Assembly: GCA_903870105.1 (NCBI GenBank)
Contig: CAIQBQ010000108.1
Span: forward strand, 1-35,476
Direction of reading: 5' to 3'
Length of the DNA: 35,476 bases
Source: an uncultured Alphaproteobacteria bacterium
GTDB taxonomy: Bacteria > Pseudomonadota > Alphaproteobacteria > Rickettsiales > UBA1997
Positions 1 through 7,897 of this stretch are shown in pieces. Numbering within the stretch: the stretch's first letter is position 1; each line of letters starts with the position of its first letter. The notes under the pieces were generated by a model, which had not been told where the DNA came from, searched no databases, and saw nothing but the letters and a program-made list of their open reading frames with translations. The position numbers were made by a program, and so were the translations under genes.

Positions 1-794
1 TTAAAAATTTCCGGACGCGCTTCGTCAAAAGTGATTATTGGCAAAGAATCTGTTTTTGCTTTTTTAACTTTTTTTACGATTTCTTCCGCTGAATCGGTAA
101 GATTAATTCGTGATAAATCCGATTCATCCGACTTGCTCATTTTTCTTGTTCCATCTTGTAGAGACATGATGCGCTTGACTCCAGACACAATCATCGGATC
201 AGGTAGCTTAAAATATTCACAAGCAAAACGACGATTAAATGCGCCGGCAATGTCGCGAGTTAATTCAAGATGTTGTTTTTGATCTTCGCCAACTGGAACT
301 AAATCTGCTTTGTAGAGAAGGATGTCGGCGGCCATTAAGACCGGGTAAGAGTAGAGTCCAAGATAAGATGAGCCAGTTTCTGCATAAAATTTAAAATCTT
401 CCTGACTCAATTCTTTCGAGTGGTCGTATGCATCACCTATCCTTTCACGAGGGGTCTTGGATTTTTCTTTAAACTGCGTCATCCGATTCAACCAACCCAT
501 TGGTGTCAAAGTGCCAAGAACCCAGGCCAATTCAGCATGTTCAGCCACTTCACCTTGTACAAAAAGTGTAGTTTTTGCCGGATCCAATCCGCAGGCCAAA
601 TAAACAGCGGCAGCGTCTAAAATATTTTGACGAAGCACTTTTGGATCTTGGGGCAGGGTGATTGCGTGCAAATTCATGATGCCGAAAATGCAGTGATGCG
701 TTTCTTGCAAGTCAATCCAGTTGCGGATTGCGCCAAGATAATTTCCGAGATGAAGATTGCCGGTTGGCTGGATTCCAGAGAAGACGGTTTTCAT
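1..794 (-). CDS. trpS: Tryptophan--tRNA ligase, C-terminus cut off by window edge
   Basis: Class I aminoacyl-tRNA synthetase that charges tRNA-Trp in the cytoplasm. Reading the minus strand from the ATG at 794-792 gives an N-terminus MKTVFSGIQPTGNLHLGNYL, with the class I HIGH-type motif as HLGN (residues 15-18). Further on are the PVGEDQKQHLEL segment and a KMSKS motif near position 160 of the window. The frame is open to the left edge, so only the C-terminal part is missing. Between MTQFKEKS and YPVLMAADIL, where typical bacterial enzymes have a short linker, there are about twenty extra residues (roughly 365-450 in window coordinates). A palindromic repeat and rnpB lie upstream. Identification is secure; the insertion is judged from memory of homologues. 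Confidence 0.95.
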   Translation of the reverse strand, partial: MKTVFSGIQPTGNLHLGNYLGAIRNWIDLQETHHCIFGIMNLHAITLPQDPKVLRQNILDAAAVYLACGLDPAKTTLFVQGEVAEHAELAWVLGTLTPMGWLNRMTQFKEKSKTPRERIGDAYDHSKELSQEDFKFYAETGSSYLGLYSYPVLMAADILLYKADLVPVGEDQKQHLELTRDIAGAFNRRFACEYFKLPDPMIVSGVKRIMSLQDGTRKMSKSDESDLSRINLTDSAEEIVKKVKKAKTDSLPIITFDEARPEIF

Positions 795-807
795 TTTTAA
801 GTCAGTT

Positions 808-896
808 GTCATTCCCGCGAAGGCGGGAATCCAGAAAATTAAACGATCTGAGTTTATTGGAAGTGAGCACTGAATCCCCGCCTTCGTGAGGATGAC
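808..896. repeat. Palindromic intergenic repeat (GTCATTCCCGCGAAGGCGGG type)
   Basis: Imperfect inverted repeat: the left arm (808-832) starts GTCATTCCCGCGAAGGCGGG, and the right arm (872-896) is close to its reverse complement, with a 39-nt centre. The left arm itself contains a smaller palindrome (ATTCCCGC/GCGGGAAT around GAAG). Elements of this look are common dispersed intergenic repeats in proteobacteria, including Rickettsiales relatives. It lies between the divergent trpS and rnpB genes, just upstream of the likely rnpB promoter. Whether it is transcribed or mobile cannot be told from one copy. Confidence 0.75.
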
Positions 897-904
897 AGGG
901 AAGG

Positions 905-933
905 TTGTCTTTAAAGGCGGCGCAACTTACGGT
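905..933 (+). promoter_or_regulatory. Possible rnpB promoter
   Basis: TTGTCT at 905-910 and TACGGT at 928-933 are separated by 17 nt, an acceptable sigma-70 spacing. They would place the transcription start near 940, close to the first base of the RNase P P1 helix at 943. The -10 match is weak, so this rests mainly on position. Confidence 0.35.
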
Positions 934-942
934 CGCGATCTT

Positions 943-1343
943 GTAAGGCAAGCGGGTGATCGCTGGTTTTAATTTGGAAACAGATTTGAAAATCAGAGGA
1001 AAGTCCGGACTCCACGAGAGAATGATACCAGCTAACGGCTGGCCACGTCGGTTCGAATAAAATAGGACAGTTGAGGGAAAGTGTCACAGAGAATATACCG
1101 CTAAGTCGCAAGACCAGTAAGGATGAAAACGCGAGGTAAGAGCTCACGCGCTTGTGTGGTAACACACATTTGGAAAAACCCTATCTGGAGCAAAGTCAAA
1201 TAGGAATGGCTGGGCTTTAATGCTCAAGTGCGCTCTCGCACTGCTATTCGGGTAGACTGCTTGAGCCTAGTGGCAACGCTAGGCCTAGATGAATGATCAC
1301 CACCCGGCAACGGGCACAGGATCCGGCTTACAGCTTGCCTTAC
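943..1343 (+). ncRNA. rnpB: RNase P RNA, bacterial class A
   Basis: Catalytic RNA of RNase P, which trims the 5' leader of pre-tRNAs. The universally conserved block GAGGAAAGTCCGGACTCC is at 996-1013. The 3' conserved segment ACAGGATCCGGCTTAC is near 1315-1330. The ends form a long perfect P1 helix: GTAAGGCAAGC at 943-953 pairs with GCTTGCCTTAC at 1333-1343. A T-run follows directly (1345-1351), so P1 may double as the terminator hairpin. The length of about 400 nt suits alphaproteobacterial class A RNAs. The open frames across this interval are not genes. Confidence 0.95.
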
Positions 1344-1349
1344 ATTTTT

Positions 1350-1775
1350 TTATTGAGTCAGCGAAGAGATAAAAAATCGCACAACTTGAATCTTGTCTTC
1401 TTTAGCAAATTCAATTTCTAAATCTTCTTTTTCACGCTTTAATTTAACCGAATTTTCGTCATTTTCAGATACTCTCCATCCCATTTCGGGCAAGGTTTTT
1501 AAGTAAAAAAATTTAACTTGTTTTGGCTCAAGATTTGTCGAGTAACTAGATGTAATTATGCTGCCAGAAGCTGAATCAAATCCTAAAGCGCCGTCGTAAA
1601 TTTTTTCCATTCCAACTAAAAGAGGAATGTCTTCACTGCCTTGCACAAAGTCTTCAGAGGCAAGAGGCTCTTCGACTGAATTGTGAGTTTCTTGCTGAAA
1701 TTTCTTCTCTAATTTTGGCGAATCAATGCAGGAAAAAAGTAAAAAAAATGGAACGAGAAGAAGAATTTTTTTCAT
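1350..1775 (-). CDS. Putative lipoprotein of unknown function
   Basis: About 141 residues. The N-terminus is a short basic stretch, a hydrophobic run and the lipobox LLFSC near residue 16, predicting a lipid-modified cysteine and an envelope location. The mature part is charged and looks like one small alpha/beta domain; it contains a segment about turning a C-terminal stretch of a polypeptide against KMGWR-like aromatic residues, but I recognise no family. I chose the ATG at 1775, two bases after the fpg stop, because it gives a canonical MKKILLL signal; an upstream ATG at 1790 would overlap fpg. It is probably co-transcribed with fpg. Function unknown. Confidence 0.75.
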   Translation of the reverse strand: MKKILLLVPFFLLFSCIDSPKLEKKFQQETHNSVEEPLASEDFVQGSEDIPLLVGMEKIYDGALGFDSASGSIITSSYSTNLEPKQVKFFYLKTLPEMGWRVSENDENSVKLKREKEDLEIEFAKEDKIQVVRFFISSLTQ

Positions 1776-1777
1776 TA

Positions 1778-2590
1778 TCACTTTTGACATTGGTTGCAGA
1801 AAAAGCTGGAGCGGCCGTTTTGCACGATTCTTTGGATCAGGTTTTTACATTGCAAACATTTTCCCTTGGCGCGTCCGTAAACTTTAAATCCGTCCTGAAA
1901 TTTTCCGGAATTTCCGTGTGAGTCAATGTAATCAGAAATTGACGAGCCCCCGGCCTTAATGGCCGCTTTGATTATTTTTTTTATTGAGGAGATTAGTTTT
2001 TCGATTTCGTTTTTTGCGAGCGAATCAGAATTGCGTAGCGGAGAAATTCCAGAATCGAAGAGAGATTCATTAGCGTAAATATTGCCAACACCTACAACCA
2101 CATGGTTGTCCATGATCGTGTTTTTGATATTGGTTTTTTTGCTGCGTAATTTTTTGGCGAAGTCGGTAAAATTAAATTCTTTCTCGAGTGGCTCTGGTCC
2201 TAGCTTTACAAGCATTTTATGTTTTAAGAGATCTTTAGTTTTTACCAAATCAACAAACCCAAAACGACGTGGATCGTTAAAAACTAACCAAGTTCCGTCA
2301 GTAAATTCATGGGCGAAGTGATCGTGTTTTAACTTAGAAAATTCTTGCTCGATAGTAATTCTTCCGCTCATTCCCAGATGAATAATCAGGCTTAAATCAT
2401 TGCTCAGATTAATAATTAAGTAACGTGCGCGGCGAAAAATTTCTGAAATCTTTGCACCTTTTAAGGCTTGAAAATCAAGGCTGGTTTCTAATCTTAGTTT
2501 CTTTTCGGAGCGAAAAATTTTCGTGATTTTCTTTCCGACAATATTTTCTAATCCGCGACGGATCGTTTCTACTTCAGGCAATTCAGGCAT
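1778..2590 (-). CDS. mutM: Formamidopyrimidine-DNA glycosylase (Fpg/MutM)
   Basis: Base-excision repair enzyme that removes 8-oxoguanine and formamidopyrimidines and nicks the abasic site. About 270 residues, normal for the family. The N-terminus after Met removal must be [13 protein letters not shown], because Pro2 is the Schiff-base nucleophile and Glu3 is catalytic. That fixes the start at the ATG at 2590-2588 rather than three codons upstream. The C-terminus has the four-cysteine zinc finger (CLQCK...FFCNQCQK), and the H2TH-type region carries [12 protein letters not shown]. The start codon abuts the start codon of the divergent queH with no base between. Confidence 0.96.
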   Translation of the reverse strand: MPELPEVETIRRGLENIVGKKITKIFRSEKKLRLETSLDFQALKGAKISEIFRRARYLIINLSNDLSLIIHLGMSGRITIEQEFSKLKHDHFAHEFTDGTWLVFNDPRRFGFVDLVKTKDLLKHKMLVKLGPEPLEKEFNFTDFAKKLRSKKTNIKNTIMDNHVVVGVGNIYANESLFDSGISPLRNSDSLAKNEIEKLISSIKKIIKAAIKAGGSSISDYIDSHGNSGKFQDGFKVYGRAKGKCLQCKNLIQRIVQNGRSSFFCNQCQK

Positions 2591-3256
2591 ATGAGTCACA
2601 AACTTACTCTTCCAACTAGCGCGACAGATAATCGCGTTTTACTTCACAGCTGCTGCGCACCTTGCGCAGGAGACTTGATGGAGCGAATGAAAGAATCGGG
2701 AATTGAGGTTACGATTTTTTTCTACAATCCGAATATTCATCCAAAAAAGGAATATGAAATTCGTAAAGAAGAGAACATTCGTTTCGCTGAAAAACTTGGA
2801 ATGCCATTTATTGATGCGGATTACGATGTGCAAAATTGGTTCAAGCGCGCCAAGGGCTTAGAATGGGCGCCAGAAAAAGGAGAGCGCTGCACAAAATGTT
2901 TCGACATGCGCTTCGAGCGCACCGCGCTTTATGCTTTTGAAAATGGCTTTACGACAATTAGTTCGTCGCTCGGAATTTCGCGCTGGAAAGATATGAATCA
3001 AATTAACGAATGCGGAATTCGCGCGGCAAAAAATTACGAAGGTATTTCTTATTGGACTTACAATTGGCGCAAAGAAGGTGGGGGAGCCCGCATGTATGAA
3101 ATTGCTAAGCGCGAAGAATTTTACAAACAGGAATATTGCGGTTGTATTTTTTCCCTTCGCGATTCAAACGCCTGGCGCGTAAAAAATGGTCGTGAAGAAA
3201 TTAAAATCGGCGAAGAATTTTACCGCGATATTTTAGCAAACCAATCAACTAACTAA
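2591..3256 (+). CDS. queH: Epoxyqueuosine reductase QueH
   Basis: Catalyses the last step of queuosine synthesis, reducing epoxyqueuosine in the tRNA wobble position; QueH is the iron-sulfur alternative to the cobalamin enzyme QueG. The 221 residues carry the family's cysteine motifs: HSCCAPC near the N-terminus (C21, C22, C25), [10 protein letters not shown] (C100, C103) and YCGC near the C-terminus. [16 protein letters not shown] is also typical. No alternative start codon lies between 2591 and the first cysteine motif, so translation should start at the ATG that abuts the mutM start. The asparaginase gene follows four bases after the stop. Confidence 0.93.
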   Translation: MSHKLTLPTSATDNRVLLHSCCAPCAGDLMERMKESGIEVTIFFYNPNIHPKKEYEIRKEENIRFAEKLGMPFIDADYDVQNWFKRAKGLEWAPEKGERCTKCFDMRFERTALYAFENGFTTISSSLGISRWKDMNQINECGIRAAKNYEGISYWTYNWRKEGGGARMYEIAKREEFYKQEYCGCIFSLRDSNAWRVKNGREEIKIGEEFYRDILANQSTN

Positions 3257-3260
3257 TTTT

Positions 3261-4301
3261 ATGAAACTTCTAAAAATTATTTCTCTTTTTGTGTTTTTGT
3301 CTTGTTCGGCACAGGCAAAAAATGTGGTGATTCTTGCCACTGGCGGAACTATCGCCGGAGCTGGCGATTCATGTGTTGGTTCAAAATATGCGCCGGGAAA
3401 AGTTGGTATTGATCAAGTCGTAAAAAACATTCCAGGGCTTAATAAGCTCGCCGATATTCAAGTTGAGCAAGTTATGCAAATTGCGAGCCAAGACATGAAT
3501 AATGAGGTATGGTTAAATATTGCAAAAAGAGTAAATGAGCTTCTTGCGCAGAGCTCGGTACAAGGTTTGGTTATTACTCACGGCACTGACACTCTCGAAG
3601 AAACGGCATATTTTTTGAATCTTGTTGTGAAGAGTAAAAAGCCGGTGGTGCTAGTTGGCGCAATGCGTCCTTCGACTTCACTTAGTTCAGATGGTGCGTT
3701 AAATCTTTACAATGCAGTTGCTCTTGCCGCTTCAAAAGATGCTTACGACAAGGGTGTTTTGGTAATGTTTAACGACGAAATTTTTGCCGCACGCGACGTG
3801 GCAAAAACCAACACAACAAATGTTTCGTCATTCAAAGCGCTTAATTCTGGCATGATTGGAACGGTGCTTTACGGCGCAGTAAAATTTTACTACAGCCCAC
3901 TTCGCGCTCATACTAATCAGACAGTTTTTGATGTTAGAAAAACAGAATCTTTGCCGAAGGTTGAAATCATTTACGCTCACGCTGGTGTTGATGTTAGCGT
4001 GATTGATTACTTAGTTGAATCAGGAGCGAAAGGAATAATTTTAGCGGGAGTTGGCGATGGAAATATCAGTAAACTCGGAGTAGAAAAACTTGCGGCAGCG
4101 GCAAAAAAAGGAGTGTTAATTGTGCGCAGCTCGCACCTTGGTTCTGGTTTAGTTGAGCCTAATGTTGAGATCGAAGACGATAGCCTGGGTTTTATAACAG
4201 CGGATAATCTGAGTCCGCAAAAGGCAAGAATTCTGGCGATGTTAGCGCTGACTAAGACTAATGATGTGAAGAAGGCGAGGGGGATGTTTGCTAAATATTA
4301 G
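3261..4301 (+). CDS. ansB: Type II L-asparaginase, exported
   Basis: Hydrolyses L-asparagine to aspartate and ammonia, probably in the periplasm. The 346 residues begin with a signal peptide (hydrophobic stretch, then AQA just before KNVVILATGG). The two catalytic threonine motifs of the family are present: ATGGTIAG near residue 27 and THGTDTLEETAYFL near residue 105. The later VLVGAMRPSTSLSSDGALN block is also characteristic. A cysteine in FLSCSAQA could act as a lipobox, so membrane anchoring is possible. It follows queH by 4 bp but shares no pathway with it. tRNA-Gly lies downstream in the opposite direction. Confidence 0.93.
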   Translation: MKLLKIISLFVFLSCSAQAKNVVILATGGTIAGAGDSCVGSKYAPGKVGIDQVVKNIPGLNKLADIQVEQVMQIASQDMNNEVWLNIAKRVNELLAQSSVQGLVITHGTDTLEETAYFLNLVVKSKKPVVLVGAMRPSTSLSSDGALNLYNAVALAASKDAYDKGVLVMFNDEIFAARDVAKTNTTNVSSFKALNSGMIGTVLYGAVKFYYSPLRAHTNQTVFDVRKTESLPKVEIIYAHAGVDVSVIDYLVESGAKGIILAGVGDGNISKLGVEKLAAAAKKGVLIVRSSHLGSGLVEPNVEIEDDSLGFITADNLSPQKARILAMLALTKTNDVKKARGMFAKY

Positions 4302-4334
4302 GCAAATCAACCAAAGTAAATTCTTGATAAGTAT

Positions 4335-4409
4335 TGGAGCGGGCGAAGGGATTCGAATCCTCGACATTCACCTTGGCAAGGTGACACTCTACCACTGAGC
4401 TACGCCCGC
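4335..4409 (-). tRNA. tRNA-Gly (GCC anticodon)
   Basis: Minus-strand cloverleaf. The acceptor arms GCGGGCG (4409-4403) and CGCCCGC (4345-4339) pair perfectly. The anticodon loop is TTGCCAA, flanked by an ACC/GGT-type stem, giving anticodon GCC. The T arm contains GGATTCGAATCC. The discriminator is U, as usual for bacterial tRNA-Gly, and CCA is encoded at 4337-4335. Confidence 0.96.
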
Positions 4410-4531
4410 ATACTTATTTCCCTAATGAAAGGGTCGTGCAACGTAGGGACGAGGAAAATAATTTGCAAATGGCGAAGTCATAAATAGTTTCAATCGGCTT
4501 TCTAGCCTTTATTTTCAAGCTCTCGTTCAAT

Positions 4532-5134
4532 ATGAAAATTTTCAAAATTCGCTACATTCTTCTTTTGGCATTGCTTACATCTTGTGTTGAAACCGTAGTT
4601 ATTGGTTCAATTGGAGGTGGAGTTTTAGCGTCGCGCGAGAAAACCATGCAAGACACACGCAGCGACGTCATGATTGCTGTGACGCTTAGTGCAGACTTCA
4701 TTAGTCATGGTTTAAAAATGCCAGGAAACTCAGTAAATTTTACTGTTAATGAAGGCAGAGTATTGCTTACCGGCATCGTTCGCGATCCACAAAAAGCTAA
4801 AATCGCACAAGATATTTCTTGGATGGTAATGGGTGTGAAAGAAGTAATTGACGAGATTCAGCCGCATGAAGAGGGAATGTTTTTTAAAGACTTTTCTTCC
4901 GCTTTTCGTGATTACTTAATCAGTGCCAAAGTAGAGTCGAAGCTACTAATGACGCGCGATGTGATCTGGCCAAATTATAAAATTACCACAGTGGGAAGTA
5001 CGGTTTATTTGCTTGGCGTAGCGGTTAATGATTTTGAAATGCAACGAGTGCTGACAATTGTTTCTAAGGTTTACGGTGTTGAGAAAGTTGTTAATCACGT
5101 GCTATTAAGAGATGATCAAAGAAGACGCGGATAA
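4532..5134 (+). CDS. BON-domain lipoprotein
   Basis: 200 residues. A lipoprotein signal peptide ends in LLTSC (cysteine at residue 18). Two BON (OsmY/nodulation) repeats follow: the first around residues 45-110 (SVNFTVNEGRVLLTGIV, then VKEVIDEI) and the second around 125-195 (KITTVGSTVYLLGVA, then VEKVVNHVLL). BON proteins are envelope-associated and thought to bind phospholipid; in alphaproteobacteria a lipoprotein of this design is usually linked to outer-membrane integrity. Its last 23 bases overlap the start of mtaB, so the two are translated from one transcript. Confidence 0.88.
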   Translation: MKIFKIRYILLLALLTSCVETVVIGSIGGGVLASREKTMQDTRSDVMIAVTLSADFISHGLKMPGNSVNFTVNEGRVLLTGIVRDPQKAKIAQDISWMVMGVKEVIDEIQPHEEGMFFKDFSSAFRDYLISAKVESKLLMTRDVIWPNYKITTVGSTVYLLGVAVNDFEMQRVLTIVSKVYGVEKVVNHVLLRDDQRRRG

Positions 5135-6494
5135 CAAAATTATTACTTTCGGTTGTCGCTTAAATTCTTACGAATCTGAAGCAATCAAAGAAGCTCTAAA
5201 AAAAACTGATCAGAAAAATCTTTTAGTTTTTAATTCTTGCGCAGTAACCGCAGAAGCTGAGCGCGAGCTTCGTTCTGCCGTGCGTCGTGCTAAGCGCGAC
5301 AATCCTGATGTTAGAATTGTTGTAACTGGTTGTGCCGCCCAAATAGATCCAGAAAAATACGCGAAAATGGCAGAAGTGGATTTGGTTTTGGGTAATGCAG
5401 AAAAGTCGAATTCAGAAAGCTATAATTTCTCCAACACCCTTCCGCCGGTTGAGCGCAGTCGAAACCAAGGACGAAGTCACGATTCCGACATCGCCCACAA
5501 AGATCAAATTTTCTTCGCCGCAAAAAAATCTGCACAAATTTTTCTAACCCCCAACGAGACCTCTAAAATCAAGGTCAATGACATCATGTCCGTGCGCGAC
5601 ACAGCTCCGCAACTTGTCTCTTATTTTGAAAATAGAACCCGCGCTTTCCTCGAAATTCAGAATGGTTGTAATCACCGCTGCACTTTTTGCGTAATACCGT
5701 TTGGCCGTGGAAATAGCCGCTCAGTGGCATTTGGTGAAATAGTTTCGCAAGTAAAAAAAATGGTCGCCGCAGGTCACCAGGAAGTAGTTTTTACCGGCGT
5801 AGATATTTCTGGTTACGGCGAAGATTTGGCAGTGCCGATTACTTTATCGAGCATGATTAAGCGTTTGCTCAAGCTGGTTCCTGAGCTTCCACGTTTGCGA
5901 CTTTCTTCAATCGATGTCGCTGAAATTGACGACAAAAATACTGGGGAATTTTTTGAAATTTTGCGCGATGAACCGCGTTTTATGCCTTATTTGCATCTCA
6001 GTGTTCAGTCGGGAGATGACGTGATTTTGAAGCGAATGAAGCGTCGTCATAATCGCCAACAAGTTTTAGATTTTTGTGCTAAGGCGCGCCAAATCAGGCC
6101 AGAAATCACTTTTGGCGCTGACATCATTGCTGGTTTTCCAACTGAAACCGACGAGATGTTTCAAAATTCTGTGCGCTTAATTGAAGAAGCTGGAATTATT
6201 TTTACTCATATTTTTCCTTATTCAAAACGCGATGGAACCCCAGCTGCCAAGATGCCGCAGGTTAATGGAAAAATAATTAAAGAGCGCGGGAAAATTTTGC
6301 GCGAGACCGGAGTGCGTGAATTACAGAAATTTTTAGCCAAGCAAATTGGCAAAAATTTAAGTGTAATTTTAGAGAAAGATGGATTCGGAAAATCAGAAAA
6401 TTTTCTCGACGTAAAAATCTCACGCGGAAAATCTGGAGAGATCGTTAGAGTCAAAGCTGAAGGGGTCGAAGAGAATTATTTGATTGGAGAATAA
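5112..6494 (+). CDS. mtaB: tRNA t6A37 methylthiotransferase MtaB
   Basis: Radical-SAM enzyme that converts t6A37 to ms2t6A37 in tRNAs reading ANN codons. The N-terminal methylthiotransferase domain has cluster cysteines C15, C43 and C74. The radical-SAM CxxxCxxC motif is C186, C190, C193 within NGCNHRCTFC. A C-terminal TRAM-like segment follows (KNLSVILEK onward). At 460 residues it is somewhat long. The stretch from about residue 100 to 172 exceeds the usual linker, and part of it, residues 111-120 (PPVERSRNQG), is encoded by DNA at 5442-5470 that closely matches the palindromic repeat at 34986. The frame stays open, so the enzyme is probably functional with an inserted surface loop. The start overlaps the BON gene. 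Confidence 0.93.
   Translation: MIKEDADNKIITFGCRLNSYESEAIKEALKKTDQKNLLVFNSCAVTAEAERELRSAVRRAKRDNPDVRIVVTGCAAQIDPEKYAKMAEVDLVLGNAEKSNSESYNFSNTLPPVERSRNQGRSHDSDIAHKDQIFFAAKKSAQIFLTPNETSKIKVNDIMSVRDTAPQLVSYFENRTRAFLEIQNGCNHRCTFCVIPFGRGNSRSVAFGEIVSQVKKMVAAGHQEVVFTGVDISGYGEDLAVPITLSSMIKRLLKLVPELPRLRLSSIDVAEIDDKNTGEFFEILRDEPRFMPYLHLSVQSGDDVILKRMKRRHNRQQVLDFCAKARQIRPEITFGADIIAGFPTETDEMFQNSVRLIEEAGIIFTHIFPYSKRDGTPAAKMPQVNGKIIKERGKILRETGVRELQKFLAKQIGKNLSVILEKDGFGKSENFLDVKISRGKSGEIVRVKAEGVEENYLIGE
5437..5470 (+). repeat. Repeat-family arm inserted in frame in mtaB
   Basis: CCGCCGGTTGAGCGCAGTCG at 5442-5461, continuing to AACCAAGG at 5470, matches the 29-nt left arm of the palindromic repeat at 34986-35014 at 27 of 29 positions by eye. 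The preceding CCCTT is also shared. The complementary right arm is not evident downstream, so this is a half copy or an eroded one. It adds codons to mtaB without breaking the frame. Confidence 0.8.
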
Positions 6495-6571
6495 ATAAAA
6501 ATTTTGCCTTGATTTTCTACTCTGGTACAAAATTTGCCTAATATCTCAAGAGATCAATCAGAGGGCTATTT

Positions 6572-6608
6572 TCAATTCACGTGTTTCGGGCATGAACTTG
6601 TGAATTGA
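6572..6608. other. Inverted repeat between convergent genes
   Basis: TCAATTCAC (6572-6580) and GTGAATTGA (6600-6608) are perfect 9-bp inverted repeats with a 19-nt loop, in the gap between mtaB (+) and the phosphatase gene (-). No T-run follows on either strand, so it is not a typical intrinsic terminator, although it may still act as a transcript end for the two converging units. Confidence 0.45.
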
Positions 6609-6682
6609 GTAGAATAATTCATCTAATTCATGAGGTCATGATTTTGTGAGCAGAAAACACTAATTGGTTTTAGTTGCGCTTG

Positions 6683-7411
6683 CTAATGCACTGCCACATT
6701 ACTATTTGAAACGGCTGACGCATCTTTAATCTCTAAATTTTTTGGTGGATTTTTTTCTAATTCGCGGCGTGCTTTTTCGAAATCTTTTTGGAATTGTTTA
6801 TTTTGCATTAAGCCACCAAGAACAATCCGCGAGAGTTGTTCTCCGGCGACAATGTCGTGCGGGTAATGCATTCCAACCAGTACTCTTCTTTGAGCAATTT
6901 TTTTAGCGAGTTTTTGTAGGTCAGAAGATTTTTGTGGAATAAGTAGTCCGATGATTTGTGCGCTAACCGAACCATTGCTTGCATGTCCACTTGGATATGA
7001 CGGGCCTTGGCTTGGAGTGATCAACATATTAACTTTTTTGTCGATGTAAGGACGAGTAATGTTCCAGTGTTCTTTAACATTATCATTTGCCGCTTTTGTT
7101 GTTGCAGAGGTGCGGTCAAGCAATTGGTAAAGGTGAGGATAAGACTCTCTTGTTAATGAACGATCGGCGTACAAAACAAAAATTTCTGGGCGAAGATATT
7201 TTTCACGCGAAGCCAATTCCAATTCGTTGAGATTGAAATTTTTTTGGAGCTTAATGATTTGTTGAATATCATCTTGTTGCTCTTTGCTATTATCTGCAAA
7301 AGGTGGCTCAATCAGGGTTGGTGGAATTGAATTACCTGCGAAATATTTTTCTGTTGTTGCGCTGCAGGCCGAAAGAATTAGAAAAAAGAGCGCAAAAATT
7401 TGATGCTTCAT
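6683..7411 (-). CDS. Class A-type acid phosphatase / PAP2 family lipoprotein
   Basis: 242 residues with a lipoprotein signal ending in LSACS (cysteine near residue 16). The PAP2 signature is complete: KEHWNITRP (K-x6-RP), PSGH in the middle, and RRVLVGMHYPHD (R-x5-H-x3-D) near residue 180. These residues form the vanadate/phosphate site; the conserved histidines act as nucleophile and acid. The spacing fits non-specific acid phosphatases of class A more than membrane lipid phosphatases, and there are no further transmembrane segments. It likely acts on phosphate esters in the envelope. It diverges from nusB with only 24 bp between the start codons. Confidence 0.88.
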   Translation of the reverse strand: MKHQIFALFFLILSACSATTEKYFAGNSIPPTLIEPPFADNSKEQQDDIQQIIKLQKNFNLNELELASREKYLRPEIFVLYADRSLTRESYPHLYQLLDRTSATTKAANDNVKEHWNITRPYIDKKVNMLITPSQGPSYPSGHASNGSVSAQIIGLLIPQKSSDLQKLAKKIAQRRVLVGMHYPHDIVAGEQLSRIVLGGLMQNKQFQKDFEKARRELEKNPPKNLEIKDASAVSNSNVAVH

Positions 7412-7435
7412 TTGAGAAAAATTTGATTTTAAAAC

Positions 7436-7897
7436 ATGACAAAACAGAAAAACAAAAATCGCAAACGAACTTTGTCACGCTTAATTGCGGTGCAAGTTTT
7501 GTATCAGTATGATTACCACTTAGAAAAAAAATCTTACGAGGAGATTAAGAAAGATTTAATCGAAAATTACATTTTAAATTCTGATGACGAAATTTCTTCT
7601 TACCAAGATGAAATTGATGCAATTTTTTTGGATAAGTTGATTGCGGCGCCGCAAATGTTTGTGGAAATTGATCAAGAACTTTCAGCTTTTTTGCAAAAGG
7701 GTTGGAGTTTGGGCTCGGTCGACAAAGTAATATTGCAGATTCTGCGTCTTGCAGTTTTTGAATTGCAGATGTTGAAAGATATTCCGCCGAAGGTTGTGGT
7801 TGATGAATATGTCGGCATTGCAGCAAGTTTTTTTGATCAGAAAAAAGTTACCTTTGTTAACGCCATTTTGGATAAATTTTTAGATAAATTGAAATGA
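7436..7897 (+). CDS. nusB: Transcription antitermination protein NusB
   Basis: 153-residue all-helical RNA-binding protein that, with NusE (S10), binds boxA RNA and supports antitermination of rRNA operons. The opening KRTLSRLIAVQVLYQYDY and the C-terminal ILRLAVFELQML, PPKVVVDEYVGIA and FVNAILDKF are hallmark NusB blocks. The ATG at 7436 has several basic residues before the conserved start, as usual. It overlaps lysA by 4 bp (ATGA), so translation is coupled. Confidence 0.93.
   Translation: MTKQKNKNRKRTLSRLIAVQVLYQYDYHLEKKSYEEIKKDLIENYILNSDDEISSYQDEIDAIFLDKLIAAPQMFVEIDQELSAFLQKGWSLGSVDKVILQILRLAVFELQMLKDIPPKVVVDEYVGIAASFFDQKKVTFVNAILDKFLDKLK

Noticed and set aside
911..1165. Minus-strand reading frame of 84 codons
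   Set aside because: It lies within the conserved core of RNase P RNA on the other strand.
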